From DASXSB01 sp036506275 (GTDB lineage Bacteria; Methylomirabilota; Methylomirabilia; Rokubacteriales; CSP1-6), in contig DASXSB010000141.1 of NCBI GenBank assembly GCA_036506275.1, positions 1-33,502 of the forward strand: a DNA stretch of 33,502 nt. Reading direction: 5' to 3'. Within the stretch, counting starts at the first letter, position 1, and every line of letters starts with the position of its first letter. Positions 15,980-24,377 of the stretch are shown here, one piece after another. The notes beneath the pieces are model-generated. The model was not told where the DNA came from and searched no databases. It saw only the letters and a list, made by a program, of their open reading frames with translations. A program made the translations under genes and the position numbers.

Positions 15980-16516
15980 GTGATCGTCTACCACGTCTCC
16001 GTCACCGCCGCCGACGACTACCGTACGCGCCGCGAGACCCATCGCCGCGCGCACCTCGAGCGTTTGCAAGGTCTCCGCGCCGCCGGCATCTTCATCGCGG
16101 GCGGTCCTGCCCCGGACGGGAAGACCGCCGATCTCGTGTACCGCCTCCAGCAGGCGTGGCAGCTCAAGCACGCGCTCGAGGAAGATCCGTACTGGACGGG
16201 CGGCGTGTGGACGCACTACGCGTCGCGGACGTTCAGCCAGTTCGTGGAGCCGTGGGAGATGGTGCCGGTCGTCATCGACGGGTCACGGGCGGTGACGATC
16301 GTGGAGGGACGCACCGCCGACCACGACATGGCGCAGCTTGCGCTCGTCGAGTTGCGCGGCGCCGGCCGCGTGCACGTGGGCGGCTTCTTCGAGGACGGCG
16401 AGACCCTGGCCTTTGCGCGCACGGCCGAGGCGGAGACGGCGCTCGAATGGTTCCGCGCCACCGGCGTCTGGCGCGAGGACACGCTGCGCGCGCGTCCCCT
16501 CCTACACGTGCTGTGA
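15980..16516 (+). CDS. YciI-like protein with two tandem YciI domains
   Basis: 178 residues from GTG 15980 with GAGGAG 6 nt upstream. The first half (1-90) has the YciI fold pattern: VIVYHVSV strand, RRAHLERLQGLRAAGIFIAGGP with a conserved His, then a helix and VWTHYASR. The second half (about 100-178) repeats the scheme: AVTIVEG strand, AQLALVELRGAGRVHVGGFF, then the helix EAETALEWFRA. YciI domains are ferredoxin-like and related to muconolactone isomerase; many are of unknown function and some appear as dehydrochlorinases. A fused pair would form the usual dimer in one chain. It is divergent from the helicase and convergent with the DUF993 gene 8 bp away. Confidence 0.78.
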   Translation: MIVYHVSVTAADDYRTRRETHRRAHLERLQGLRAAGIFIAGGPAPDGKTADLVYRLQQAWQLKHALEEDPYWTGGVWTHYASRTFSQFVEPWEMVPVVIDGSRAVTIVEGRTADHDMAQLALVELRGAGRVHVGGFFEDGETLAFARTAEAETALEWFRATGVWREDTLRARPLLHVL

Positions 16517-16524
16517 GCGGCGGC

Positions 16525-17691
16525 TCACTCCACTCCCGCCACCGCCAGCACGCGCGCCATGCGGGCGGCGGCCAGGTCCGGATCGCGCAGGAGCTGGGCG
16601 CGGTCGGCGAGGACGAATAGCTCGGCGAGGTGGATGACCGACCGCGCGCTCTCCAGGCCGCCCACCATCCGGAAGTGATCCTGGTGGCCGTTCAGATACG
16701 CCATGAAGACGACGCCGGTCTTGTAGAACCGCGTGGGGGCGCCGAAGATGTGGCGCGAGAGCGGCAGCGTGGGCGCGAGGATCGCGTGGAAGCGATCGCG
16801 GTCGCCGGCGTCCAGCGCATGCAGGGCGGCGGAGGCGGCGGGCGCGATGGCGTCGAAGATGCCGAGCAGGGCGTCGCTCCACCCGTGCTCGTCGCCGCCG
16901 ATGGTCGTCGGGTAGTCGAAGTCGTCGCCGCTGTACATGCGCACGCCGCGCGGGAGCCGGCGCCGCATGGCGATCTCGCGCTTCTGGTCGAGGAGGGAGA
17001 TCTTCACACCGTCGACGCGCGGCGCGTGCTCGGTGACGATGGCGAGCAGCGTCTCGGTGGCGACGTCGAGGTCGTGCGACCCCCAGTATCCCGCGAGGGC
17101 AGGATCGAACATGTCGCCGAGCCAGTGGATGATCACCGGCTCCTTCACCTGGGCCAGGATGCGGCCGTAGACCTTCGCGTAGTCGTCGCGTCCCCGGGCG
17201 CAGGCGGCGAGGGCGCGGCTCGCCATCAGGATGATGCGCCCACCGACGCTCTCGACGTAGTCGCACTGCTGCTCGTACGCGGCCTCCACGTCTGCGAGCG
17301 TCACGCGCGACGTGGGCTCGAGGTGGTCCGTCCCCGCTCCCGACGCCAGCACCGCGCCCGGGATGCCGCGTGATTCCGCCACCGAGCGGCGGATGAGCTC
17401 CTTGGCCGCGTCCCAGCCGAAACCCATGCCGCGCTGGGACGTGTCCATCGCTTCCGCGACGGCGAGGCCGAGGCCCCAGACGTGGCGGCGGTAGGCGAGG
17501 GTCGCGTCCCAGTCGAGCTTGACGTCGAGGCTGGGATCGATGGCGGCGCGGGCGTCGGCGACGACGTGCACGGCGGCGTAGGCAACCCGGCTCGAGATAG
17601 GACTCGCCGACGTGGGGAATTGCGGCTCGGCGGTGAGCGTGTACGTGAAGAGTGTTCCGTCCGCGCGCGGTAGCCGTAACGTTCTGGGCAT
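16525..17691 (-). CDS. DUF993 family protein (dihydrodipicolinate-synthase-like TIM barrel)
   Basis: 388 residues from ATG 17691 with GGGAGAGG upstream. The whole length resembles the DUF993 family: LPRADGTLFTYTL at the start, DPSLDVKLDWDATLAYRRHVWGLGLAVAEAMDTSQRGMGF, a barrel strand GAVLASGAGTDHL, IIHWLGDMFDPALAGYWG, and VDGVKISLLDQKREI, where the Lys in VKIS may be the Schiff-base-type residue of the aldolase superfamily. YLNGHQDHFRMVGGLE near the end is also a family mark. These proteins are distantly related to dihydrodipicolinate synthase and often sit with sugar dehydrogenase and sugar phosphate isomerase genes; the reaction is not known to me. Here it stands apart from such genes. Confidence 0.88.
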   Translation of the reverse strand: MPRTLRLPRADGTLFTYTLTAEPQFPTSASPISSRVAYAAVHVVADARAAIDPSLDVKLDWDATLAYRRHVWGLGLAVAEAMDTSQRGMGFGWDAAKELIRRSVAESRGIPGAVLASGAGTDHLEPTSRVTLADVEAAYEQQCDYVESVGGRIILMASRALAACARGRDDYAKVYGRILAQVKEPVIIHWLGDMFDPALAGYWGSHDLDVATETLLAIVTEHAPRVDGVKISLLDQKREIAMRRRLPRGVRMYSGDDFDYPTTIGGDEHGWSDALLGIFDAIAPAASAALHALDAGDRDRFHAILAPTLPLSRHIFGAPTRFYKTGVVFMAYLNGHQDHFRMVGGLESARSVIHLAELFVLADRAQLLRDPDLAAARMARVLAVAGVE

Positions 17692-17871
17692 CCTCGCCTC
17701 TCCCGCCGCCCGCCTCGGCGCCGCTCGGCGGGCACGACCATTCTATACGTCGCGGGACAGCTGAAGGGCGGTGAACTTCCCGGGGGGCACTTCTTCACGG
17801 CGCGCTTCCCTCGAGCGCATCGCAAACGTACGATGGAGCGCCAACCGCCGTCGCGAGCGGAGGCGCGAACG

Positions 17872-18480
17872 ATGCACGGGAATACACGGCTTCTGTTCGA
17901 CCGCTACGCGAAAGAATATTTCCGGCCCGGCCTCCACGTCCTGGAGGTGGGGCCGGATTACCCTTCCACGCTCCAGGCGATGGCGAGCGTGCCGGACAGC
18001 CACTGGCACACGGTCGACCTCGCGGATGCCGGCGGGCGTGGCCCCACCCACCGTGCACGCGACGAGTACACGTTCCCGATCGCGGATGAGACCTACGACA
18101 TCGTCGTCGCCGCCAACGTTCTCGAGCACGTCCGGAAGGTCTGGGTCTGGATCAAGGAAGTGGCGCGCGTCTGCAAACCCGGGGGTCACGTCATTCTCAT
18201 CAATCCCGCGAGCTGGCCCTACCATGAGTTCCCCGTGGACTGCTGGCGAGCCTACCCCGAGGGCATGAAGGCGCTCTACGAAGAGGCCGGGCTCGGCGTG
18301 CTGCTGAATCGCTGCGAGGCGCTCGAAGATGGTCATCTGCGCCGACACATTCCGGGACGGAGCCTCGGCTACATCTACGATCACGAGGGGTGGCGCCTGA
18401 AGCTAGCCACGCGCGTGCTTGCCGCCATCGGCTATCCCGTGGAACGCCCCTACGACACGATCACGATCGGCCGGAAGTGA
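17872..18480 (+). CDS. Class I SAM-dependent methyltransferase
   Basis: 202 residues from ATG 17872, chosen because GGAGG lies 8 nt upstream; an in-frame ATG at 17833 lacks a ribosome site and would add 13 residues. The SAM-binding core is LHVLEVGPDYPS (motif I, with a VGPD variant of the usual GxGxG), then DIVVAANVLEHVRKVWVWIKEVARVCKPGGHVILI, a standard Methyltransf_11 signature. The later part, SWPYHEFPVDCWRAYPEGMKALYEEAGL, is typical of methyltransferases found in polysaccharide or glycan gene sets. The target molecule is unknown. It stands alone, divergent from the DUF993 gene. Confidence 0.88.
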   Translation: MHGNTRLLFDRYAKEYFRPGLHVLEVGPDYPSTLQAMASVPDSHWHTVDLADAGGRGPTHRARDEYTFPIADETYDIVVAANVLEHVRKVWVWIKEVARVCKPGGHVILINPASWPYHEFPVDCWRAYPEGMKALYEEAGLGVLLNRCEALEDGHLRRHIPGRSLGYIYDHEGWRLKLATRVLAAIGYPVERPYDTITIGRK

Positions 18481-18688
18481 GTGGTCGTCGAGGACCAGCG
18501 CTCCCGCTGCCACCCACACGTTGACCTCCGTCAACATCACCGTGCAGAAAGCGCCGAAGCTCGTGTGGACACGGTCACGATGTCGCCCGGGCCGGCGGCA
18601 TTGACGACGAAGTGCGCGGCGCCGTACTGTCCCCGCATGCCGGGCGTGGAGCCCGGGTGCCGCGTACCCGCCACGAAAGGGTCCCGCC
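18481..18688. other. 208-bp intergenic region, no gene seen
   Basis: Between the methyltransferase and the PQQ dehydrogenase genes all frames give low-complexity or arginine-rich translations. I see no clear terminator, tRNA or repeat. GAAAGGG at the right end is the dehydrogenase ribosome site. The minus strand keeps an open frame here, but its translation continues antisense into both neighbours and matches nothing I recognise. Confidence 0.5.
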
Positions 18689-20305
18689 ATGACAGCCGCG
18701 GGCATCGTCTCATCGGTGGTGGTCGCCGTCGTTGTCTTCGCTCTCCGGGCCTCCGCGCAAACGGGTCCGACCCAGGCTGAGCTCGACAGCGCCGCCGCCA
18801 ATGCCACGGACTGGCTCCACCCGAACCACGACTACGCCGGCCAGCGCTTCGTCGACGTCACGCAGATCAACCGCCAGAACGCAGCCTCGTTGGAACCGGT
18901 CTGCCGCTACGATGTCGGTGACCTGTACCCGTTCCAGACGAACCCGATCGTCTATCGCGGGGTCATTTACCTGACGACCCCCTACGCCACCCTCGCCGTC
19001 GACGCTGCCACCTGCCGCTTGCGCTGGCGGCACGACTGGATCGCGAAGGCGCGTGAGAACTGGCCGCAGAACCGCGGCATCGCCATCAAGGCGGGCAGGG
19101 TCATCCGCGGCACGCGTGACGGATATCTCTTTTCCCTCGACGCGGAGACGGGACGATTACTGTGGGAACGAGCCGCCGCCAACGCCGCGGATGGCGAAAC
19201 GCTCACGATGCCGCCTCTCGTCTTCGATGATCTCGTGATCGTCGGCCCCGCCGGAAACGAGGTGCCGATCAAAGGCTGGGTGGGCGCGTTCAAGATCGAG
19301 AACGGAGAGCCAGTGTGGCGGTTTCACATGTACCCGCGTCCGGGCGAAGCCGGCGCCGAAAGCTGGGGGACCAGCGACGCCCTCACCGGCGGCGGCGCCG
19401 TGTGGACCCCGTTCGCGCTCGACCACGCCGCCGGGCTCGTCTTCATTCCCGTCGGCAATCCTGCGCCGGACTTCTACGGAGACGTCCGGCCCGGCGCCAA
19501 CCTGTACACCAACTCTCTCGTCGTTCTCGACGCCCGCACGGGGACGCTCGCCTGGCACTACCAAGCGACGCCGCACGACACCCACGACTGGGATCTGACG
19601 CAGGTGAGCCCGCTCTTCACCGCCGACGTGAACGGCACGCAGCGACGGCTGGTGGCGGTGGCAGGAAAGGACGGGCTGTTGCACGTGCTCGATCGGAAAA
19701 CCGGTGACCATCTCTACGAGGTCGCCGTCACCCGTCGGGAGAACGTGGACCTGCCGATCACGACCGAGGGCGTGCACGTCTGTCCCGGCCCCATCGGCGG
19801 CGTGCAGTGGAACGGGCCCGCGTTCAGTCCGCGCACGAACACGCTGTACGTCCCCTCCGTCGAGTGGTGCGCGACCTTCCGGAAGGCCGCGGAGCTCCGC
19901 CACTTCTCTGGAGGTCTGTACATGGGGGGCACGAGCCAGCTCGATCGCGCGGATGACAGCCGCGGCTGGCTGACCGCCATCGATGCATCGACGGGACGGA
20001 TCCGGTGGCGCTATCAATCACGCCGTCCGATGGTGGCGGCCGTCACCGTGACGGCGGCCGACATCCTCTTCACGGGCGAACTGGGCGGCGACTTCCTGGT
20101 GCTCGACGCCGCCGACGGTACCGTCCTCTATCGCTTCGACACCGGCGCCGCGATGAGCGGGGGCATCGTGACCTATCGACTCGGCGAGAGACAATACGTG
20201 GCGGTGACCGCGGGCAACGCCAATCGATTCTGGGCGGCGCCGGCGAGGTCGGCGACGATGATCATCTTCGCCGTTCCCGCACCCAGCTGCGACGGGGCGT
20301 GTTGA
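18689..20305 (+). CDS. PQQ-dependent alcohol dehydrogenase (soluble quinoprotein, lanthanide-type Asp present)
   Basis: 538 residues with a Sec signal ending near ASA-Q24, so periplasmic. The eight-bladed propeller shows W-docking repeats (DAETGRLLWE, DARTGTLAWH, DASTGRIRWR). By eye against methanol dehydrogenase, the metal ligands map to Glu191 (GNEVP) and Asn257 (VGNPAP), the catalytic Asp to Asp300 in PHDTHDWD, and the residue two further on is Asp302. That extra Asp is the mark of lanthanide-using XoxF/PedH-type enzymes; calcium enzymes usually have Ala or Ser there. The adjacent Cys-Cys pair of methanol dehydrogenase is missing, and there is no CxxCH heme motif, so a separate cytochrome must take the electrons. 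No pqq or cytochrome gene is nearby. Confidence 0.88.
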   Translation: MTAAGIVSSVVVAVVVFALRASAQTGPTQAELDSAAANATDWLHPNHDYAGQRFVDVTQINRQNAASLEPVCRYDVGDLYPFQTNPIVYRGVIYLTTPYATLAVDAATCRLRWRHDWIAKARENWPQNRGIAIKAGRVIRGTRDGYLFSLDAETGRLLWERAAANAADGETLTMPPLVFDDLVIVGPAGNEVPIKGWVGAFKIENGEPVWRFHMYPRPGEAGAESWGTSDALTGGGAVWTPFALDHAAGLVFIPVGNPAPDFYGDVRPGANLYTNSLVVLDARTGTLAWHYQATPHDTHDWDLTQVSPLFTADVNGTQRRLVAVAGKDGLLHVLDRKTGDHLYEVAVTRRENVDLPITTEGVHVCPGPIGGVQWNGPAFSPRTNTLYVPSVEWCATFRKAAELRHFSGGLYMGGTSQLDRADDSRGWLTAIDASTGRIRWRYQSRRPMVAAVTVTAADILFTGELGGDFLVLDAADGTVLYRFDTGAAMSGGIVTYRLGERQYVAVTAGNANRFWAAPARSATMIIFAVPAPSCDGAC

Positions 20306-20330
20306 CACCCCGAAACCGGCTTTGTATGGT
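20302..20330 (+). promoter_or_regulatory. Sigma-70 type promoter for the trpB-ABC transporter operon
   Basis: A perfect -35 box TTGACA (20302-20307) is followed by a 17-bp spacer and TATGGT (20325-20330; 4 of 6 to TATAAT). Transcription would begin near 20337, giving a leader of about 39 nt that contains the AAGGAGG ribosome site. The -35 box overlaps the last codons of the PQQ dehydrogenase gene. It is the best housekeeping-type promoter in the window. Confidence 0.75.
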
Positions 20331-20375
20331 TGGGCACTTTCCGCGGCTTCGCCCTCGATTGTGAAGGAGGTCGTC

Positions 20376-21752
20376 ATGGCGACGGACAAGAACGAGGTCA
20401 AGTTCCTCCTCGGCGAGAGGGACATCCCGACCAAGTGGTACAACATCCAGGCCGACCTCCGGACGCCGCTCGCGCCGCCGCTGCACCCCGGCACCGGAAA
20501 ACCGATCGGCCCCGAAGACCTGGCGCCGCTCTTCCCCATGGAGCTGATCAAACAAGAGGTCAGCCAGGAGCGCTGGATCGAGATACCGGATGAGGTCCGC
20601 GACGTCCTGAAGCTGTGGCGGCCGTCTCCGCTCTACCGGGCGCGCCGCCTCGAAAAAGCGCTCGGCACGCCGGCCCGCATCTACTACAAGTACGAAGGCG
20701 TGAGCCCGGCCGGCAGCCACAAGCCCAACACCGCCGTCGCGCAGGCGTACTACAACAAGCAGGAAAAGGTCACCCGGCTCAGCACGGAGACCGGGGCCGG
20801 CCAGTGGGGATCCGCGCTCGCACTCGCCACCCAGCTCTTCGGTCTGCAGTGCAAGGTGTACATGGTGAAGGTCTCGTACCAGCAGAAGCCCTACCGTCGC
20901 ATCATGATGGAGACGTGGGGCGCGCAGGTGGTGGCGAGCCCGAGCCCCGACACGCAGGCCGGCAAGAAAGTGCTCGAGGGCGATCCGAATTCTCCGGGCA
21001 GCCTCGGCATCGCCATTAGCGAGGCGGTGGAAGACGCCGCCACGCGCGACGACACCAAGTACTCGCTCGGCAGCGTGCTCAACCACGTGCTCATGCATCA
21101 GACCGTGATCGGGCTCGAGGCCAAGAAGCAGCTCGAGAAGGCCGACGACGAGGCGGACGTGGTGATCGGCTGCGCGGGCGGCGGCTCCAACTTCGCCGGA
21201 CTCTCGTTCCCGTTCGCGGCCGACAAGCTCGCCGGCAAGAAGAAGAAGCTGCGCATCGTGGCGGTGGAGCCGAGCGCGTGCCCGAGCCTCACCAAGGGGA
21301 AGTACGTCTACGACTTCGGCGACACCGTCGGCCTCACGCCGCTCGTCAAGATGCACACGCTCGGGCACGGCTTCATCCCACCCGCGCTGCACGCGGGCGG
21401 CCTCCGGTATCACGGCATGGCGCCCCTCGTCTGCAAGCTCTACGACGAGGGGGTGATCGAGGCGGTGAGCGCGCCTCAGGTGGCCACCTTCCAGGCCGCG
21501 CTCCAGTTCGCGCGCGCGGAGGGGATCATCCCCGCCCCGGAGTCGGCGCACGCGATCAAGATCGTGCTCGACGAAGCGCAGCGCTGCAAGAAGGAAGGCA
21601 AGAAGCAGACGATCCTGTTCAACCTCTCCGGCCACGGCCACTTCGATCTCGGCGCCTACGAGGCGTACCTCACGGGCAAGCTGCAGGACTACGACTATCC
21701 GGCCGAGAAGATCGCGGAGGCGTTGCGCGGAGTCCCGCAGGTGAAGGGCTAG
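20376..21752 (+). CDS. trpB: TrpB2-type tryptophan synthase beta-like, PLP-dependent enzyme
   Basis: 458 residues from ATG 20376 with AAGGAGG 6 nt upstream. The PLP lysine is Lys116 in AGSHKPNTA, the TrpB signature ETGAGQWGSALA follows at 138-149, and the phosphate-binding loop is CAGGGSNF (266-273). The longer N-terminus (WYNIQADLRTPLAPPLHPGTG), the YYKYEGVSP strand and the long tail place it in the TrpB2 (TIGR01415) branch, not the TrpA-partner TrpB1 branch. TrpB2 enzymes can make tryptophan from indole and serine, and some bacteria use them as the only TrpB; others may use them for different beta-substitutions. No trpA lies nearby. The stop shares one base with the GTG of the next gene, a binding protein, so the enzyme and the transporter are one operon. 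Confidence 0.92.
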   Translation: MATDKNEVKFLLGERDIPTKWYNIQADLRTPLAPPLHPGTGKPIGPEDLAPLFPMELIKQEVSQERWIEIPDEVRDVLKLWRPSPLYRARRLEKALGTPARIYYKYEGVSPAGSHKPNTAVAQAYYNKQEKVTRLSTETGAGQWGSALALATQLFGLQCKVYMVKVSYQQKPYRRIMMETWGAQVVASPSPDTQAGKKVLEGDPNSPGSLGIAISEAVEDAATRDDTKYSLGSVLNHVLMHQTVIGLEAKKQLEKADDEADVVIGCAGGGSNFAGLSFPFAADKLAGKKKKLRIVAVEPSACPSLTKGKYVYDFGDTVGLTPLVKMHTLGHGFIPPALHAGGLRYHGMAPLVCKLYDEGVIEAVSAPQVATFQAALQFARAEGIIPAPESAHAIKIVLDEAQRCKKEGKKQTILFNLSGHGHFDLGAYEAYLTGKLQDYDYPAEKIAEALRGVPQVKG

Positions 21753-22753
21753 TGGCGGCGGGCGTGCTCGGACGTCGGGCCTTCCTGAGGCTCGGGGGCG
21801 CCGCGGCGGCGGTGGCGGCGGCGCCCGCCTCCCTGCGCGCGCAGACCAAGGGCCAGGTCCGGCTCGCGTACCTTCAGCTCGGCTGGGCGGCGACCGAGAT
21901 CATCGACAAGGAAGACCTGCTCGGCAAGCACGGCTGGCAGGCCAAGTACTCCGTGGTGCCGGGCTCGCCGGTGCCGCTGCTCAATCAGCTCGTCGCCAAG
22001 AACGTCGACGCCATCGACATGAGCTTTGCGCTGGCGGCGAAGGCGTTCGAAGACGGCGCGCCCTTCAAGGTCACCGGCCTCGCCACCGCGGTGCTCGGCG
22101 CCATCGTCGCCCGCAAGGACGCCGGCATCGCGAAGGTCGAGGACCTACGCGGACGCAAGGTGGCGGCGGTGACGGGAACCTCGACGTACTTCGACATCCG
22201 CGCCCTCACCCTCAAGGCCTACGGTCTCGATCTCCAGAAGGATGCCCAGATCGTCACCGCCACCGCGCCCCCCGACATGGTGACGCTGCTCGCCAAGAAA
22301 GAGGTGGACGCGATCGTGGCGTGGCAGCCGATCACCGACTCCGTCGTCTTGAGCGGCGAGGGCGTCTATCTCGCCAAGCAGATCGATCTCTGGCGCAAGG
22401 CCACCGGGCGCGCCACCGGCTTTCCCGTCCACGTGTGCTACCTGGTCCACAACGAGTTCAGCGCGAAGCACCCGGGATTCGCGCGCGATCTGAACGCCGC
22501 CCAGAAGGACGCCGTCGACATCTGGTACAAGCGTCCGGAGCGCGCCATGGAAATCGTGGGCGAGGTCACCAAGCTCCCGAAGCCGGTGATCGAGGTCGCC
22601 TACAAGGAGACCGTGCAGATGCTCCACGGTCTTCCCGATGAGCAGGTGGAGACGCTCATCCTCCAGCTCAAGGTCAACAAGGAGTTCGGGTTCCTCAAGT
22701 CCGACCTCTGGGACAACCCGGATCGCATCCGGCGGGAATTCTTTTCCGTGTGA
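21752..22753 (+). CDS. NitT/TauT-type ABC transporter substrate-binding protein
   Basis: 333 residues from GTG 21752 (TAGTG overlap with the trpB stop, GAAGGG upstream). The N-terminus has a twin-arginine-like signal: GRRAFLRLGG followed by an Ala-rich hydrophobic run ending near LRAQ. The mature part shows the SsuA/NMT1-like pattern: VRLAYLQLGWAATEI, VVPGSPVPLLNQLVAKNVDAIDM, DLRGRKVAAVTGTST, and VDAIVAWQP. Family members bind nitrate, taurine, alkanesulfonates, thiamine precursors or aromatic acids. The permease and ATPase follow. The link to TrpB2 hints at an amino-acid or indole-like ligand, which is inference. Confidence 0.92.
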   Translation: MAAGVLGRRAFLRLGGAAAAVAAAPASLRAQTKGQVRLAYLQLGWAATEIIDKEDLLGKHGWQAKYSVVPGSPVPLLNQLVAKNVDAIDMSFALAAKAFEDGAPFKVTGLATAVLGAIVARKDAGIAKVEDLRGRKVAAVTGTSTYFDIRALTLKAYGLDLQKDAQIVTATAPPDMVTLLAKKEVDAIVAWQPITDSVVLSGEGVYLAKQIDLWRKATGRATGFPVHVCYLVHNEFSAKHPGFARDLNAAQKDAVDIWYKRPERAMEIVGEVTKLPKPVIEVAYKETVQMLHGLPDEQVETLILQLKVNKEFGFLKSDLWDNPDRIRREFFSV

Positions 22754-22773
22754 GGGGGCCTCTACGGCCCCCT
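22753..22773 (+). terminator. Intergenic hairpin after the binding-protein gene
   Basis: AGGGGGCC-TCTAC-GGCCCCCT forms a perfect 8-bp GC-rich stem with a 5-nt loop, starting at the last base of the binding-protein stop codon. No T-run follows, so it is not a standard intrinsic terminator. In ABC importer operons such a hairpin after the binding-protein gene often protects the upstream mRNA, giving more binding protein than permease. A second GC-rich inverted repeat (GCGGCG-GAGC-CGCCGC) follows at about 22804-22820. Confidence 0.6.
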
Positions 22774-22875
22774 CCCATGCCTCCCCCAGACCAACGACGG
22801 GATTGCGGCGGCGGAGCCGCCGCTCGGACGGCGGCGTCGCGCCGCGCGAGACGATCACACTCCGCATAAGCTCAC

Positions 22876-23634
22876 ATGACGCTTCGTGAGTGGAGCGAAC
22901 GGTTTCATCTTCCAACGCTCCTTCTTGCTGTTGTCGTCGTTGTGGTGTGGGCGATGCTTTCGTGGCGGTATGGGGCGTACGTGCTGCCGTCGCCGCGATC
23001 CGTCGTCAACGGGTTCGTCGCGATCGTGGCGTCGGGGACGATCTGGAAGCATACGGGGGCGTCGCTCTTCCGGATCGTGATCGGGTTCGGGGCGGCGGTG
23101 GTGGTGGCGCTCCTCCTGGGGCTCGGCGCGTTCCTCTCTCGCACCGCGCACGGCGTCGTTCACGACGTGGTGGCCGTCCTCAACGCGACGTCGGTCTTCG
23201 TGTGGATCGTCGTCTCCATCATCTGGTTCGGCTTGAGCGAGTGGGCGCCGATCTTCACCACCTTCATGATCACGCTGCCGGTCGTCGCCTCGAACATCGT
23301 GCAGGGCGTGGAGAGCGTGGACCGCCGTCTGCTGGAGATGGGCGACGTCTATCGCCTGGGAGGGTGGGAGAAGTTCGTGTCCATCGTCGTCCCGTCCACC
23401 CTGCCCTACCTGGTGGCCGGCATGAAGGTCGGGTTCGGCCTCGCGCTCAAGGTGTCGGTGGTGGCAGAAATTTTCGGCGTTACCTCCGGCATCGGCTACA
23501 TCATGAACTACAGTCGGGAGATCCTCGAGACGCAGATGGTGTTCGTGTGGGCGCTCGTGATGATCCTCGTCATGATCGCCGCCGACACGCTGGTGTTCGA
23601 CGGCCTCTCCCGCCGGCTCGCGCGATGGCGGTGA
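22876..23634 (+). CDS. NitT/TauT-type ABC transporter permease
   Basis: 252 residues, about six transmembrane segments, starting at ATG 22876, 122 bp after the binding-protein gene. The cytoplasmic coupling loop EMGDVYRLGGWEKFVSIVVPSTLPYLVAGMK (about residues 155-185) is the EAA-type motif where the ATPase docks. YGAYVLPSPRSVVNGF near the start is typical of SsuC/TauC-like permeases. One permease gene is enough, as these proteins act as homodimers. The last 10 nt overlap the ATPase gene. No good Shine-Dalgarno is visible before the ATG. Confidence 0.92.
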   Translation: MTLREWSERFHLPTLLLAVVVVVVWAMLSWRYGAYVLPSPRSVVNGFVAIVASGTIWKHTGASLFRIVIGFGAAVVVALLLGLGAFLSRTAHGVVHDVVAVLNATSVFVWIVVSIIWFGLSEWAPIFTTFMITLPVVASNIVQGVESVDRRLLEMGDVYRLGGWEKFVSIVVPSTLPYLVAGMKVGFGLALKVSVVAEIFGVTSGIGYIMNYSREILETQMVFVWALVMILVMIAADTLVFDGLSRRLARWR

Positions 23635-24377
23635 AGCTCAGGGTCGAAGACGTCGGCAAGGACTACCTGATCCCGGTCATCGCGCGCGTGTCCTTCGACG
23701 TCGACGCGGGCGAGTTCGTGTGTCTCCTCGGTCCCAACGGTTGCGGCAAGACCACGCTCCTGCGCATCCTGGGCGGCATCGAGCCCGCCAGCCGCGGACG
23801 CGTCCTGCTCGACGGCGAGGCGATCGTGGCCAACCGCGCCCACGAGCGAAAGGTCGGCGTCGTGTTCCAGGAGGATCGGTTGCTGCCGTGGCTCACGCTG
23901 CGGGAGAACGTGGCGCTGGTCCTGAAACCGCTGGGCCTGCCGCCGGCGGCGCGGCGCCGGCGTGCCGACGAGCTGCTGGCGCTGGCCGGGCTGCGCGGCT
24001 TCGAGGACTACCATCCCGGTCGCGTGAGCGGCGGCATGCGCCAGCGCACCGCCATCGCGCGCGCGCTCGCCATCGAGCCCGACGTCCTCCTCATGGACGA
24101 GCCTTTCGGCGCTCTCGACGCCCAGAACCGCCGCATCATGCAGGCGGAGGTGCGCCGGATCTGGCAGGAGACCCGGCGCACCATCGTCTTCGTCACGCAC
24201 GCCATCGAAGAGGCGGTGGCCATCGGTACCACGCTCGTGATGCTGACCGCTCGCCCCGCCCAGATCCGCGAGCTGATCCGGAACGACGGCCGCGTGGAAC
24301 GCGCGAAGCTCGTGGACGACCTCAACACCATGATCATGGAAGAGGTCGAACGCCAGCAGGGCGCGCGCCCTCGGTAG
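23625..24377 (+). CDS. NitT/TauT-type ABC transporter ATP-binding protein
   Basis: 250 residues from ATG 23625, overlapping the permease stop by 10 nt. All ATPase motifs are present: Walker A GPNGCGKTT, Q-loop VVFQEDRLLPWLT, signature VSGGMRQR, Walker B VLLMDEPFGALD, and the switch His in FVTHAIEEAV. EDRLLPWLT and FGALDAQNR are characteristic of the SsuB/TauB/NrtD group. It completes the importer with the preceding binding protein and permease. The last 44 bases overlap, in the opposite direction, the end of a small minus-strand gene. Confidence 0.94.
   Translation: MAVKLRVEDVGKDYLIPVIARVSFDVDAGEFVCLLGPNGCGKTTLLRILGGIEPASRGRVLLDGEAIVANRAHERKVGVVFQEDRLLPWLTLRENVALVLKPLGLPPAARRRRADELLALAGLRGFEDYHPGRVSGGMRQRTAIARALAIEPDVLLMDEPFGALDAQNRRIMQAEVRRIWQETRRTIVFVTHAIEEAVAIGTTLVMLTARPAQIRELIRNDGRVERAKLVDDLNTMIMEEVERQQGARPR

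Noticed and set aside
13769..16516. A 915-codon plus-strand open frame across the helicase region
   Set aside because: Only its last part (from 15980) is a gene. The rest is antisense to the helicase, whose motifs are unmistakable; its translation is low-complexity and rich in His, Arg and Ala, as is usual for antisense frames in GC-rich DNA.
18403..18807. Minus-strand frame with a hydrophobic stretch (VMLTEVNVWVAAGALVLDD) in the gap before the PQQ gene
   Set aside because: The open frame continues antisense into both neighbouring genes, has no ribosome site and matches no family I know; I cannot support it as a gene or a remnant.
20262..21641. A 459-codon minus-strand open frame antisense to trpB
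   Set aside because: It mirrors a clear PLP enzyme, has no ribosome site and shows no family motif.
22800..22875. GC-rich inverted repeats before the permease as a riboswitch
   Set aside because: They are short simple hairpins with no recognisable conserved riboswitch core.
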